This document shows positions 49,001 through 58,290 of a stretch of DNA of 64,000 nucleotides, piece by piece. The number at the start of each line of letters is the position of its first letter. Positions within the stretch are counted from its first letter, which is position 1. Made by a program: the position numbers and the translations under genes. Source of the stretch: Microcebus murinus (lineage: Eukaryota; Chordata; Mammalia; Primates; Cheirogaleidae); NCBI RefSeq assembly GCF_040939455.1, contig NC_134110.1:97679001-97743000 (forward strand), read 5' to 3'. The notes below the pieces were generated by a model. That model made no database searches, was not told the origin of the DNA, and saw only the letters and a program-made list of their open reading frames with translations.

Positions 49001-52000
49001 AGACAGGCTGATCCAGTCCGTGGAAGGCCGTAAGAGCAGAGTGGGGACTTCCTGAGGAAGAAGACAGTCAGCTTGCCCTTGCTGACTTCCTACCTAGCAC
49101 CTCCCCATCTCGTAGCCCGTTCCTTGGGAGAAGTCCCTCAGCATAGACCTCCCCTACGGGGCTGCCTCTCTGGTTGAACCTTGACTAACACAGAGAACAT
49201 GCTAAGTGAGGGAAGAAGAAAGTTGAGAAGACTCTGGAAAATATGATCATTTAGAAGACACCAGAGGAAGAGGAATCTGCAAAGGGGACCAAAGAGTAAC
49301 CCAGAGGATTCAGGGGGAAGCCAAGGAGAGGGTGCTATCTGAGACAGTCAGGGGCCTATGATAGGTCAAGCCCGCCAAACCCTCCAAGGAACAGAGGCCT
49401 GAAAGGAGCATGTGAAGCGTGAGCCTTGTGGCTTTGGTAAGGTAGCCTCAGGGAGGGATCCCAAGTACATGGGGCAGAGGAAAAGGTGGAAGACAAGGGA
49501 ACAAGGATGAGGGATTATTCCTCCAATAAATGTACCTACCCACGATGGACAGGAAGATGAAACGACATTAGCTAAGGCAACTCAGAAAAATGGAAGGTTG
49601 GTGGATATTGGGTCATCGATTATGATTTAAGATGGCAGATGTCCGTGCACTGAAGAGCCAGTGGAGAGGGAGAGATTGCAATCAGGTAGAAAAGAGATAG
49701 CTGAGATGGCAACCACTCCGGGAGGCAATGAGACTCGAAACCAAAAGCAAGGATTAGCCTTGGAGAGAAGGAAAGAGACTCTTACCCTGAGACGGAACAG
49801 AATGAGGCAGGGCGGCTACCAGTGTGCATGTGTAGAGAAGGGGCATGCCCAGGGCCTAGCCTCCAGGGTCCCAGTGAACTACTGGGTAAGACCATTAACT
49901 GAACATGAAGAGAACATTGTCATGTGGGTGGGTTTGGGAATTCGTGCAAATTAAAATTCATCTTTTTATGGGAAATGGGAGAAAAATTGGCTTTTTCTGG
50001 AATACAGGATAGGGACATAGAAAAACTCGCAGGCAGAATTGGGGTCTGATAACCTTGCAGGCAGTGAGTTTGCCTTGACAAAGATAAAATGGATCTTATC
50101 CCACAACACTGAGCTGGCTGGGTGCAGAAACAAGGGAGGGAGGTTACTGGATTCCATCAAGGGTTGAGGCTTTGGTGGCAGACAGTGGCAGAAGTACAAG
50201 AAGGCAGGAGTGTACTGTCAGGACAGAGGCAGAAGGGACAGCTCCTGGAGTGTAAACTGAGGAAGAGAAAAAGAAACAGTCCAGATGAAATGAAAGAGCT
50301 CCAGGGAAAAAGGATCCAGATGTCTGTGGAAGTGGTGTGACAGGAAACACAGACAGCGTAAGAGCACAGGGTCTGTGGTCAGGCTGCCAGGGCCTTCTGT
50401 CCCTAGGTATGACCTTCGTGTATTTATTCTTTCTTTGCTTTTATTTTCTCATCTGTTAAATGGGTATGGTATTAATATACCTATTGTTGTGAAGATTAAA
50501 TAACTCACACGAAGTAGATAGCTTTACCTGTTTGTCACATATTAAGTGCTCCTTAAATTTTAGCCATCTTTGTTAGGGGAGGAGAGAGCCATGTGTGGGG
50601 AGTTGTGGGGAGCGTGAGAGGATGGACGTTAAGATGCAGGGGGCAGGGCTGCCGGGCAAGGCCTGGATGCAGGCATCATGGTGTGCATGGAGGGCGGCCA
50701 GCACGGGAGGAAGTCAAGAGACCAGGGGATTAGGATCCTGAGCATAGCACCCAAGGGCCACACACCCCCAAGTCTGGTGAGAGGGGCAGCTGGGGCACTT
50801 AAATTGTAAGGTCGTCACAGGGAAATGTGCTCTAACGTCAGGGAGTTATGGCAGTTGGTACACATTAAATGATGAGAACCCTTGAAAGTTCAAAAATTTT
50901 CAGAAGATACTGGGCAGCATTCCAGGCACCCAAGGTGGAAAGAGCTACTTGTAAGGCGGGCCTGAAAGTAGTCAAAGCTCTTTCCTCCAACTTTCTCCCT
51001 AGGCCTGAGCTGGCCCGCCTAGATGCACCATCTGAGCACCTAAATTCCAACTCTAGAATGATTTTCTACAAGTTGGAACTATGCTAGGACTCTTTTCCGT
51101 GTATAATAGTTTAAAAGAGTGTCCTTCTCAAAAGCGATCCTCAGGCAAAGTTGGCCATCCCCTAGCTCTGGCGGGACAGGTGCGCACTGCCCGCAGGCTC
51201 CGCCCCGCACGCAGCCTGATGTGGGAACCACGGCCCACCGGACGCTGCCCTCTCAGTCTTCAGTCCCTTCTTCAAGCCCTGAGATAAGCAGTCCTAAACC
51301 CATAAACTTTTCCTCACAAAGTTTTGCTTTTCAATTCTTTGTCCATGTATCAATGTGAGCAAATCACGAATACTTCACTACCCTCCCAGGGGTCCTCAAA
51401 CTATGGCCTGGGGGGCACTTGCGGCCTGCCCGAGGACATTTATCCCACCAGCCTGCCTGTCCTGCTTAGCAGCCCACTCCTCCCGGACCCACAGTGCGCA
51501 TGTGTGGAATCCGCGCCACACTCTCCAACAGCCCTCCAACGGTCTGAGGGTCCGTGAACTGGCCCCCTGTTTAAAAAGTTTGAGGACCCCTATTAAAGTG
51601 AACTAGGTTCACTAAATATTCCCGCACTTTAACCTTTCTCTGTGAAAACCTTAAAATTTAAGTTTCCAACCTTAAGTGAACTAGCCAGATTTTGGAGGTT
51701 GGCATTCCAGGATAGCAGGATAACTCTTCACTTCTCGTGTATTGTCAAACTTAACATCTAAGTAGTTGAGAATGGGGTGGCAAAATGGATGAGGTTGTTG
51801 TGTGAGCTATGTAACTTCTTTCATATTTTCGGCAGAACTTATCCCCATCCAACACATTTTAGTGCTGGATATCTTTAGAAAATCCACCCATTAAAAATCC
51901 TAGCTAATCTATAAGAATTCTTTTTTCCTTATAGTGTGTCTAATGTTCCCTATGGAGTTATCTATTTTAGGATTCTTTTTAATCCTAGTCTGCAAAAATG

Positions 52001-53877
52001 TTGTACAGGAACTACAAAGCTCTTTTCAAATTCAAGACTTCAGGTGCACATTCAAATAATAAGATGTTTTACTTAAGCACCTAAATATGGTATGAGTAGA
52101 AAAAGAGCTGAATTTTTTTTTCTAGAGTCCTCTTTTTGTATGACAATGGTTTATTTTTAAAAAGGACTTCTGATCTCCTAAAATTTTAATTATAATTTAG
52201 AATACAGTTGTCTTCTCTTTTGTCTAAGGGAGACCAGCACTGAGAGTACTAATGACTTGAACAAATAATTTACTTTTAGAATATCCCCTCTTCATAACCT
52301 TTACTCATCACCAATGGAATTCCTGTGAAATGCAGTAAGCAATGGTGGAACCAAGGGTACCAAGCAATAAACACTAATTGTAGGTGAAATGAGCTTTATA
52401 ATATATATTTGGAGGCTTAAATGATGGTTTTTAAATTCAGAGCATGGATAAGAATAAAAGACCTGACACTCTCAAGACAAAAAAAAAAAAAAAAAAAAAA
52501 GATAAACAGGTATTTTCCCAAGAGAAAAATTCATGCTACTGTTCATGATATTGTTCTTGAAGTTTATAATAAATAGAGGGCCTGTTTTAAAACTAAAGTC
52601 AAGCTAATCAAGCTTAAAAAAAAGTTTTTCATCCTTTCAAAGTCCCTAATCAGGGTGACTTGCACCTTCTTTGACTGCATAGGGACTTCTCAAGGAACGT
52701 AAGCTGCTAATTCACTCTCAGAGGGAAATTTCCACAGCTTAGAGCTCCAAAAAAGTGAAACACATACATCTCAAAGGGCATGCAGAACAAAGTAGGGTTT
52801 TTCTTTTCTTTTCTCTCTTTCTTTTAAAAATAAGAATCACTTCATTTACCAGAAAATTAGCATATATGTGGATATTTATTATTGGAAGTTGACTTCAAGA
52901 AAATTCCATGAAAGAATAATAAAATGAAACATTTAATTTCTCACGGGGCTGGGAAACCAGCAAAGCAATGTTTGAAAACCTCCACAGTGCGTACTTTAGA
53001 GAGTAAATATTAGATAGCTATCACCCACACCCTAAACAAATGGAATGATATTTCAGTACTCAAAAGGCTCATATGTGGATATCAACAACGCTAAATTGTG
53101 TATTGGCTTTTGTTTCGTAAGCTGTAACACCAATCTGATGAGTCACAGGAAATTCGGAATTATCTTCAGTGCGTTCAGTGGACCTGAAATTTATCTGAGA
53201 AATATTTGGAAACGACAAAACAAAGTGCTCCGAACTGGTGCGGGCAACGAGGCAAAAGGCCAGGTAGATGGGCTCGCTCCTTTACCAAGAGACACTGACC
53301 GTGTTGTCAGCACCCTGGTCCTCGCCCTGCCCATACAGAGTTTTCAGCAGGGGTAAGGGGCCCCGGGGTGGGGTGGGGATGTCGCTCTTAAATCTTCAAC
53401 ACGCCTCTGGTCCCTCGGATTGGCCCTGTTCCTCCACCAAAAACTCTCCCAGGAAATCCATCACCTCTTCCAACGGGCACGCTCGCTCGGACTGTCTGCA
53501 GAACCCTTCCCAGAATAGAGTCCCCGGCACCGGCTGGCTGCCCCTCAGTGGGTCCTGGTGGCGGCCCGACGCGCCCTCCCCGCCCCGCCCTGCCTCTGCG
53601 GCGCCCGGCCCCGCGCTCACCGGATGATCACGAACATGACCAGTGAGTTGCCCACCAAGCCCACGACGAACACCACGGAGTAGACCGCCGTGATGATGAC
53701 CGGGATGGCCGGGGAGATGTGCGCGGGCTCCAGCTGCGCGTCCTCCGAGGCGGCGCTGGCGTTGCCGTCTGGCTCGGCCCAGCCCGGGAACCAGGCGCTG
53801 CTGTTGGGGAGCTGGCAGGCTCTCGGGGCGCAGGTGGGGCCCGGCTCCCCGCGGAATATCTGGACCGGGGAGTCCAT
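33496..53877 (-). CDS. OPRK1: Kappa opioid receptor (spliced CDS, 3 coding exons)
   Basis: Joined coding exons 53877-53621, 38758-38406 and 34028-33496 give 1143 nt, 380 codons plus TGA, equal to human KOR. KOR is a class A GPCR for dynorphins; it couples to Gi/Go, lowers cAMP, opens GIRK channels and closes presynaptic calcium channels at the neuronal plasma membrane. Visible hallmarks: N-glycosylation sequons at N25 (NSS) and N39 (NAS); sodium-site D105; ligand-anchoring D138; DRY at 155-157; the conserved disulfide pair C131 and C210; CWTP in TM6; NPILY in TM7; acidic second extracellular loop (PDDDYSWWD), a KOR signature; C-terminal Cys for palmitoylation. The start is the first ATG, in a good Kozak context (CCACCATGG). 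No frameshift or premature stop. Intron 2 is 14.9 kb, intron 3 is 4.4 kb. MOR, DOR and NOP are excluded by the N-terminus and loop 2. Confidence 0.98.
35460..35545 (+). repeat. L2 3' tail
   Basis: 'GTAGTAGGAGCCCAATAAATATCTGATGAATGAATGA' in short segments is the L2 terminus. Confidence 0.7.
37500..37735 (+). repeat. Ancient L1M 3' UTR
   Basis: 'GGAGGCTGTGCATGTGTGGG', 'GGGAACTCTCTGTACTTTCT' and 'GCTGTGAACCTACAACTGTA' form the L1M 3' end seen widely in mammals. Confidence 0.75.
38406..38758 (-). CDS. OPRK1: OPRK1 coding exon 3: TM2 to TM4 and start of loop 2
   Basis: 353 nt. The acceptor is cttgtcttttag|GTACAC; the donor is GGGAAG|gtaag at 38405-38404. It completes R86 and runs to the first base of codon 204. 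It contains TM2 with D105, extracellular loop 1 (NSWPFG), TM3 with C131, D138 and the DRY motif at 155-157, intracellular loop 2, and TM4. Position 128 is Ala (GCT), where human KOR as I recall has Asp (PFGDVLCK). Open reading continues a few codons into intron 3 and is not coding there. Confidence 0.97.
38860..38990 (-). repeat. L2 fragment, antisense
   Basis: 'TTCATTGAGTGTTTAATAC' followed by 'CTGACCTTATCGAGCTTTTATTCTAG', a diverged antisense L2 end close to OPRK1 exon 3. Confidence 0.5.
39840..39930 (+). repeat. MIR fragment
   Basis: 'GGCAGTATGGTCTAACACGA' and 'GACTTACCTGAGTTTCAG' match MIR order. Confidence 0.6.
40585..40740 (+). repeat. MIR
   Basis: 'CCCTGAGCCTCAGTTTCCCC' and 'ATAAAATGGAAAATACTATA', followed by a 'CTCATAGGGT' segment. 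Confidence 0.8.
41160..41460 (-). repeat. MIR/L2 fragments, antisense
   Basis: 'GAAATTCAAACCCAGGGGTT' and a 'GGAGGCAACTAAGAATCACAGG' segment fit antisense MIR; 41390-41460 looks like a second such fragment. Confidence 0.55.
41695..41785 (-). repeat. L2 fragment, antisense
   Basis: 'CTTTTATGTGCTACGCTGCACTGG' and 'GAGGCCCTTACCCTCAGAG'. Confidence 0.5.
42815..42870 (-). repeat. L2 fragment, antisense, short
   Basis: 'TTTTTAAGTGCCTACCACATGGGCAGC' looks like the antisense L2 'gcctactatgtgcc' block. Confidence 0.4.
43200..43450. repeat. MIR/L2 fragments, mixed orientation
   Basis: An antisense L2-like block ('GATGACTTATTATGTGACAGACAC'), a forward MIR-like 3' end ('TTAGCACTGGCCCTGGTACTTGATAAACACTCAGG'), then an antisense MIR-like block. 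Confidence 0.5.
43730..43835 (-). repeat. MIR/L2 fragment, antisense
   Basis: 'GTGAGGAAACTGAGTTAAGAGC' then 'GTGACTTGCCTAAAATCAT'. Confidence 0.6.
43838..44130 (+). repeat. Two ancient L1M 3' ends in series
   Basis: 'TATACCTTGAATATGTACAAC' with 'CCTCAATAAAGCTTG' ends one; the next has 'GGACTCTGTGCTTCCTGTTC' and 'GAACCTAAAACTGCTTTATA', the same 3' end type as at 37500-37735. Confidence 0.65.
44372..44619 (-). mobile_element. Old Alu, antisense, truncated, with internal duplication
   Basis: Antisense Alu phrases ('TAGAGATGGGGTCTTGCTAC', 'CTTGGCCTCCCAAAGC'). No poly(T) at its left end. The 15-mer GTAGCTAAGGACTGC occurs at 44428-44442 and again at 44456-44470. Confidence 0.8.
44731..45062 (+). 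mobile_element. Alu SINE, lemur type, full length
   Basis: GGCCGGGTGCGGCGGCTCAC start, ATAAATAGAAAGAAATTGG middle segment, (AAAT)n tail. Perfect 15-bp target duplication AAAGAGAACAAAGGA at 44716-44730 and 45063-45077. Confidence 0.95.
45625..45835 (+). repeat. MIR
   Basis: 'GCAATTGTGTGTCCTTGGACAGTTACT' and 'TTCACAGGGTTGCTGTGAATT' follow the MIR consensus order. Confidence 0.8.
46575..46642. repeat. Pyrimidine-rich tract
   Basis: Mixed (CTTT)n and C-rich stretch with no sequence features beyond low complexity. Confidence 0.7.
47052..47166 (+). repeat. Local direct repeat, copy 1 (115 bp)
   Basis: Matches 47501-47615 over 115 bp with four mismatches and no gaps. Unlike a known SINE or LINE to my eye. 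Confidence 0.9.
47501..47615 (+). repeat. Local direct repeat, copy 2 (115 bp)
   Basis: Second copy, 449 bp downstream of the first. Sequences on both sides differ from those around copy 1. Confidence 0.9.
47999..48715 (+). mobile_element. MLT1-type MaLR LTR, split by a DNA transposon
   Basis: Left part 47999-48064 ('ATCCATATGTTGACCTAATCCCC'); right part 48398-48715 ('GGTGTCCTTATAAGAAGAGG', 'GAACTGTGAGATAATAAATTTCTG', 'GCCACCCAGTCTGTGG', end 'AAACTAATGCACA'). The parts are continuous in the MLT1 consensus once the insert is ignored. Confidence 0.85.
48065..48397. mobile_element. Tigger/MER2-like DNA transposon
   Basis: Ends CAGT...CCCTC and GAGGG...ACTG are inverted repeats; inner phrases 'GGTTCCAGTACCCTCCATGG' and 'TTGAATGCATGGATGTGGAACCCAC' belong to nonautonomous Tigger-group elements. 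Inserted in the MLT1 LTR. TA target sites are no longer clear. Confidence 0.75.
50365..50580 (+). repeat. MIR
   Basis: 'TTTTCTCATCTGTTAAATGGG' and 'TTGTTGTGAAGATTAAATAACTC' then a tail. Confidence 0.8.
51387..51592. mobile_element. hAT-like nonautonomous DNA transposon, 206 bp
   Basis: Starts CAGGGGTCCTCAAACTA and ends with the inverse (AAAGTTTGAGGACCCCT), so about 14 bp of terminal repeat are kept. Interior is G+C-rich ('GCGGCCTGCCCGAGGACATT'). Start with CAGGG and inverted ends fit hAT elements. I could not find an 8-bp target duplication, so the edges may be eroded. Confidence 0.75.
52453..52500 (+). other. AATAAA followed by a 22-A run: possible retrocopy end
   Basis: AATAAA at 52453-52458 is 20 nt upstream of an uninterrupted run of 22 A, the layout of a reverse-transcribed mRNA 3' end. 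The upstream sequence matches no gene or repeat I know. Confidence 0.4.
53621..53877 (-). CDS. OPRK1: OPRK1 coding exon 2: N-terminus and TM1
   Basis: Codes for residues 1-85 and two bases of R86. The start [14 protein letters not shown] closely matches human KOR as I recall it. It holds the glycosylated extracellular tail (sequons at 25 and 39) and TM1 (about residues 58-86, with the GNSLVM motif containing N1.50). The donor is CCG|gtgagc at 53620-53619. The exon itself probably begins at 53924, after a pyrimidine tract ending in cccgcag, giving 47 nt of 5' UTR before the ATG. The whole exon lies in the CpG island. Confidence 0.97.
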
Positions 53878-53924
53878 GGTGGGCGGCTGCAGCGGGAAGG
53901 CGAGGAGAGGCGGCACCTGCGGGG
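53878..53924 (-). other. OPRK1: OPRK1 exon 2, 5' UTR part
   Basis: Between the inferred acceptor (tctcgctcccgcag, intron side) and the ATG. A second AG eight bases further in (CCCCGCAG) could be an alternative acceptor. There is no upstream ATG in this part. Confidence 0.7.
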
Positions 53925-54288
53925 CTGCGGGAGCGAGAAACAGGCTAGACCCAGAGAGGCGAAGTTTGCCCGCGCCCGGGCGGCTGCTCTGGGAACCCGG
54001 GGCACTCGGACGCCCACCCAGCCTGCATGTCCCCGAAGGCGGGACAGGGAGGACGGACGTCTTGCTGCCATCCTGGCCAGCAGATGTCCCGCTGGGCGCT
54101 GGACAAGGTCGGAGAGCACTTACTCCTTCTCCCCCAGCTCTGAAGATGCCCCTCACCCATTCTTAGGCACCGTCTCCTAGTGGAACTATCCCCAGATTGC
54201 CGATATGACCTCCCCACCGCGGGACGAGTCCCCCGCCCCGCAGCTCGGAGCCCTAGCTAGAACTGCGCCTCGAAAGCTTAAAGCTCAC
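53925..54288 (-). other. OPRK1: OPRK1 intron 1 (inferred)
   Basis: gtgagc at the 5' end and a pyrimidine-rich cctgtttctcgctcccgcag at the 3' end. It is GC-rich and lies within the CpG island. In mouse, intron 1 of Oprk1 is described as holding a second promoter and being alternatively retained; whether that applies here is unknown. Confidence 0.6.
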
Positions 54289-54490
54289 CTTTGGCTCCCA
54301 GACAGGCGGGGCGAAGCAGGGGGCGCCCTGGTTGGCGCTGAACCTCGCGCTCCTGGTCCTTCTCAGCCCCTGAGTCGCCGCGCACCTGCAGCCCGGAGTC
54401 GCCGGCTCTCGCACCCGGCCCCGCGCTCTGGCCCCAGGGCGCCCGTTCAGCCGAGCGCAGTGTCTGCAGCTCAGAGCGCGGCTCCCACTG
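54289..54490 (-). other. OPRK1: OPRK1 noncoding exon 1 (inferred; 5' limit approximate)
   Basis: The minus strand reads GGGAGCCAAAG|gtgagc with the exon ending at 54289, a consensus donor. Pairing it with the acceptor before 53924 gives an intron 1 of about 364 bp. I recall that human OPRK1 also has a noncoding first exon. I saw no ATG in the roughly 200 nt upstream of the donor, which suits a 5' leader. The transcription start cannot be read from sequence; GC-rich promoters of this kind often start at several points. Confidence 0.6.
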
Positions 54491-54570
54491 CTGGTGGCGG
54501 CTCAGCGAGGCGGGACACAGCTAAGACGCTGCCGGGCGCAGGGGTCCGCGGGTGGAGAGTTCCGCTGGCT

Positions 54571-54608
54571 CGCCCGCCCCAGGCCCGCCCATCGCCGCCC
54601 CGCCCATC
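54571..54608 (-). promoter_or_regulatory. GC-box cluster
   Basis: Four closely spaced CGCCC/CCGCCC units, which are GGGCGG-type boxes on the minus strand, about 280-320 bp upstream of the inferred exon 1 donor. The position is right for core-promoter Sp1/KLF sites of OPRK1. Confidence 0.55.
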
Positions 54609-54750
54609 CAGAGACAGCAGGCCCCCAGCTCCCCAGCACTCCAGCCCCCCAGCCCCCAGCCCCACCGGCTCACCCGGCACACTCACTGCCCAGAGCCGCA
54701 CACTGCCTCGCCAGGGTGGCCCTGCAGCCTTCCCAGAGGCCTAAGACTGA

Positions 54751-57640
54751 GACATTGAGATTTAATAATAAGGAAGGGGGTGCCTATTTAGTGCAAGTAT
54801 GCATCTGGATTATTCGTAATGTCTAGAACTTCCTATCTGGAGAGCTTGCAGGACATGTCTTCTCTCAGGTGAGGAGAAAAGGCATAGTGGTTTTGTTTAT
54901 CTGAATGACCCATCGAAATAAAGTAGCAAAATGATTCAGTTAGAATAAGACCACGTCATAAAATATTAATGATTTCAGATATGTAAATAGAATATTTCTG
55001 TTCATTCTCTTCCGTTCAGTCTGTTCTAACTGGGGTGACGAGCTGCATGCAAACTGCACCTTACATGCATTGCCTGAATTTCCTGGTATAGAGCAAAGCA
55101 CTCTCCTTACCCAGGCCCTAGTCCTGGCCCCGCGAGGTGACAGTGTCTCTTTGCTTTACATTAATCATTACAGCCATCACATTCTCCTCACTTCTCCTTC
55201 ACCACAGCACCTCCTCTATCACACTGCCAAGAATCTGAACCCCTTTAAAGAAATTCAGTCACCACCACTTTGCAAAACTTTTCCAGTCCAAGGATAGCTG
55301 TCAGATTCTGCTGGGTGAAAGAAGCCCTCGGGCAAAAGGACCTTAGGGACAAGGCACAAAGGTGGGATAGAGGAGGGAAGCAAGGGCTCAGCCACTGAGG
55401 TGAAGATTCTGAAGGAGAATGGAGAAGTTCCCCTTTTCCATCGGGTGCTGGAGGCAGAAGTGGAGCAGACCAAGGGTTAGGCAGCTCTGTTCCCCCATAG
55501 GTTCATAGTCTCAGACTGAAAAACACAGGTTCCCACTGCTTCCCACAGTGCACATCTGTGCCACGCTTGGCACACCTAATGGCTGACACTCAGGCTTTCA
55601 TCCATCAGCTATTGACAGAAGAGGGTTCCTATCTCTTTCAAGACACCATGACCCCAAAGGGGGATATGGCCACCAGGGTCTTCCCAGGGCCTAGAAATGC
55701 AGAACTCTTGAGCAGTGTGATATGAAAAGGAAGCTTTCCATTTGCTCAACAGAATCTTTTCAACCTCATGTTTTGAAAATAATATTGTCAAATCTCATAT
55801 TATTTTTAATTTTGATTGCAAACTTTCATCAGAAGGTGACGATGCTTTCATAAATCACTGAACCTACTGCGACTTCTGTGTGTCTAACGTGCCCTCTCCA
55901 TAAGGAAGAAGGCAGACAATCTTCTCCACATGTCTGGGGGCTTACTTCCTGCCAGAGTAATCCCATGCTACCCCTAAACCAGCCAGTAAAGATGTTTTGC
56001 TTGAAATTATCAAAAATTGAGCAGCATCAGAGTTAAGAAGAAAGTAAAAATAATATATTAAAGGAAAATGACTAGACTAAACTATTTAAAGGAAAATAGC
56101 TGGGAAGTCCTGAATTATCCATCTATCTTTTTGTCTGTTACCTATTTGTTTATCTATAATTTCATGCATTAAAGACAAAACTGCCTTTGTATTACATGCT
56201 TTTGAAAGTGTCTACATTACCTATGTAGCCTCCTTTTGCACTCATTTACTGCATTGGTTGTTTTCTTTATTTAGTACACAGGTGTCTCACTCAACTGGTA
56301 ATGTCAGCACTGGGTTCCAACACAGGTGTTCTGGCTCTTGCCATATACCTATGGAGCAAACTGTTTCAAGTAAAAAGACAAATACAGAGCCACTCTTCCC
56401 CCCAAGACAGAACAAATTTAAGAGGGGGTATTAGCAAGGACAGAAAAACAAGAAAGACTGAAAGTCATGTACTGTTAAGAAAAAGCAAAAGAAAAACAAG
56501 AAAGGAAAAGTTGTTACTTGAAAAGATTTAGGTAAAATTTTAAAGAGGTAAAAAACTTTAAGGAGGTTACCAAGTTGGTACAATCCCAACAATCTGAAGT
56601 CTTGATTTCCCTTTCTCATACATATATAGTGAGTGTGAAAGGATTTTTCTGGGATATTCTTTTATAACTAGTGTGCAGAACTTAGCCTGGGACTTCTAAA
56701 CTATAATATAATGTTCTAATTCTCCTCATGGTTTTAAAAAACCTTAAAAACAAACCTTTACTAGTTGAGACAGTCTTTTGAAGGTGGAACAATACTAATT
56801 ATGATAAAAAGTAGTTTTGTTTCATTTGAGCACTCCCATTTTTTTTTTTCTTTTTTAGAGTATTAATGGCCAAAATAAAGTGAAGCCAAAATGAGCAGAG
56901 CGCTGAGAAGCCTCCAGGCGGCTCTGGTTGCCAGGGGAACCCACCCGAGTCTCTGAATTCAGTAAGCTCAGCTGCATCCTGGAGTTAGGCTCTGGGGACT
57001 ATGAGATTTTATCATAATATTAGATAAAAGGTCATAAAATAGAGAGGAAAAATAAATTGCTAAAATGCTATACTCCATTATACACTGCTATAGAGCACAT
57101 GTGGTTTAGACTTGGCTATTCTAGTCAATAGTAGCACTCTGCTTATAACTATGTACAAGTAAACACTTTCAAAGATAAAACTGTGGGAATTTTTATTGGT
57201 TAATTCTACAAAGCATCTTGGGTGGTGGTTGGCTTTGGCATTTCTGTCAGAAAGACTGGCTAACCCATCAGCAAATTGTGATTAACTTGCTTTCTTGTGG
57301 CTTAACACAGACACACACCAGCAATGCGTGCAGAGCTGAAGGGAGTAACTTCCTTTGCTTACAACACAGGGCCTTGCCAAGCCTGGACGCGGCGGCCCCA
57401 GCTCACATCCCTCAGCCTATAGGACTGAATGTCCCCAAGTGCCTGCAGAAAAGGCAGGCCCTGAAGGTGCACCAATAACCCAGACAGAGGCAACCCCTTC
57501 CAAAAGGATGTACAGTCTGGTGTAAGAGATGAAATCTAAATGTTTAAGATGTCATAAATAATTAATAATTAATTAATAACAATTGCATTCAAGTCTGGTA
57601 AGTGTTTGATAAACACCGATAGCCAACGCAACACGTTTGT
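54751..57640. other. OPRK1 upstream flank, no confirmed feature
   Basis: Mostly AT-rich unique-looking sequence. Open frames shorter than 80 codons only. Confidence 0.5.
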
Positions 57641-57649
57641 GCAAGCAAA

Positions 57650-57945
57650 ATGTCTTCCCTTCCTCCAGACGCCATTTACGTCTGTCAGCAAATGGCACAA
57701 GAAGGATCCAAGTGGGCCTGGTGTCCGGCGCGAGGCGCCTGTGAGAGCGCGCACGCCAAGCAGGGGTGCACCCCGCGCCTGTGTGCCGGCCCTGGGGAGG
57801 ACCAGATGCCTGGGAACCGCCTGGGAAGAGAACGCCAGGACGAGCTTTGGCTGCGGTGCAAGTGGCGGTTCAGGGATGCGCGGAGGGCGCGTGGGACCCA
57901 CACGGCGGTGGATAAAGCTCTCCCGGCCTAAGTGAGGGACGAGAC
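57650..57945. promoter_or_regulatory. CpG-rich segment upstream of OPRK1
   Basis: About 20 CpGs in 215 bp between 57720 and 57935, flanked by AT-rich DNA. About 3.4 kb upstream of the inferred exon 1. Overlapping frames on both strands, up to about 110 codons, arise from high GC. Could be an upstream promoter, an enhancer or a noncoding-RNA start; sequence alone does not decide. Confidence 0.5.
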
Positions 57946-58089
57946 GCCGGCCAACCCTACAGCATCGCAGGTGCTGAGCACATGGGGAGGAGATGGTAGT
58001 TTTAAGAACCGTTTAGGAAATTAAATTGACAAGACTTGTGGTTTGAGTGAATATGGAAGTAAGAGAGGAAGAAGGGTTTAGAGTTACTT

Positions 58090-58290
58090 TAGGAATACGC
58101 GTGGGTGACCAGGTAAATGACGGTGCCATTAACTGAAGTAGGAAATACAGGAGAAGCCTGATGAGCGGCGTGGGAAGGCCGCGCCTGAGGCCCCAGTGAG
58201 GGTCGCTCCGTGCGCGCCCTGCAGGGCTGTCTCACACCCGGGAGGTCCCGTGCTGGGGACACCGCGGGCAGAGCCGTGGAAGGGAGTAAG
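58090..58290. other. Second, weaker CpG-rich patch
   Basis: CpGs are again enriched ('GGCCGCGCC', 'CGTGCGCGCC', 'ACACCGCGGGC') 150-350 bp beyond the first patch. No gene seen. Confidence 0.4.

Larger units (their letters stand above)
38759..53620 (-). other. OPRK1: OPRK1 intron 2
   Basis: 14,862 bp, GT-AG. It carries MIR and L2 fragments, L1M 3' ends, two Alus, a split MLT1 LTR, a hAT-like element, a local 115-bp duplication and a poly(A)-tailed segment, listed separately. The rest, notably 46.4-47.0, 48.7-50.3 and 51.6-53.6 kb, shows nothing I recognise. Confidence 0.9.
53510..54750. promoter_or_regulatory. CpG island covering OPRK1 promoter, exon 1 and exon 2
   Basis: A sharp rise in G+C and CpG against an AT-rich background, covering the first two OPRK1 exons. 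A run of CCGCCC/CGCCC boxes (Sp1/KLF-type GC boxes on the minus strand) lies at 54571-54608. I saw no convincing TATA box upstream of the inferred exon 1. Long open frames on both strands here are a by-product of high GC. Confidence 0.85.

Noticed and set aside
53628..54180. Long open frames on both strands across the first OPRK1 exons (150-180 codons)
   Set aside because: They lie in a CpG island where stop codons are rare by composition. Only the minus-strand frame from 53877 to 53621 matches a known protein.
54205..54744. A 179-codon plus-strand frame upstream of OPRK1
   Set aside because: Low-complexity Pro/Arg/Ala composition typical of GC-rich noncoding DNA, with overlapping frames in other phases and no domain.
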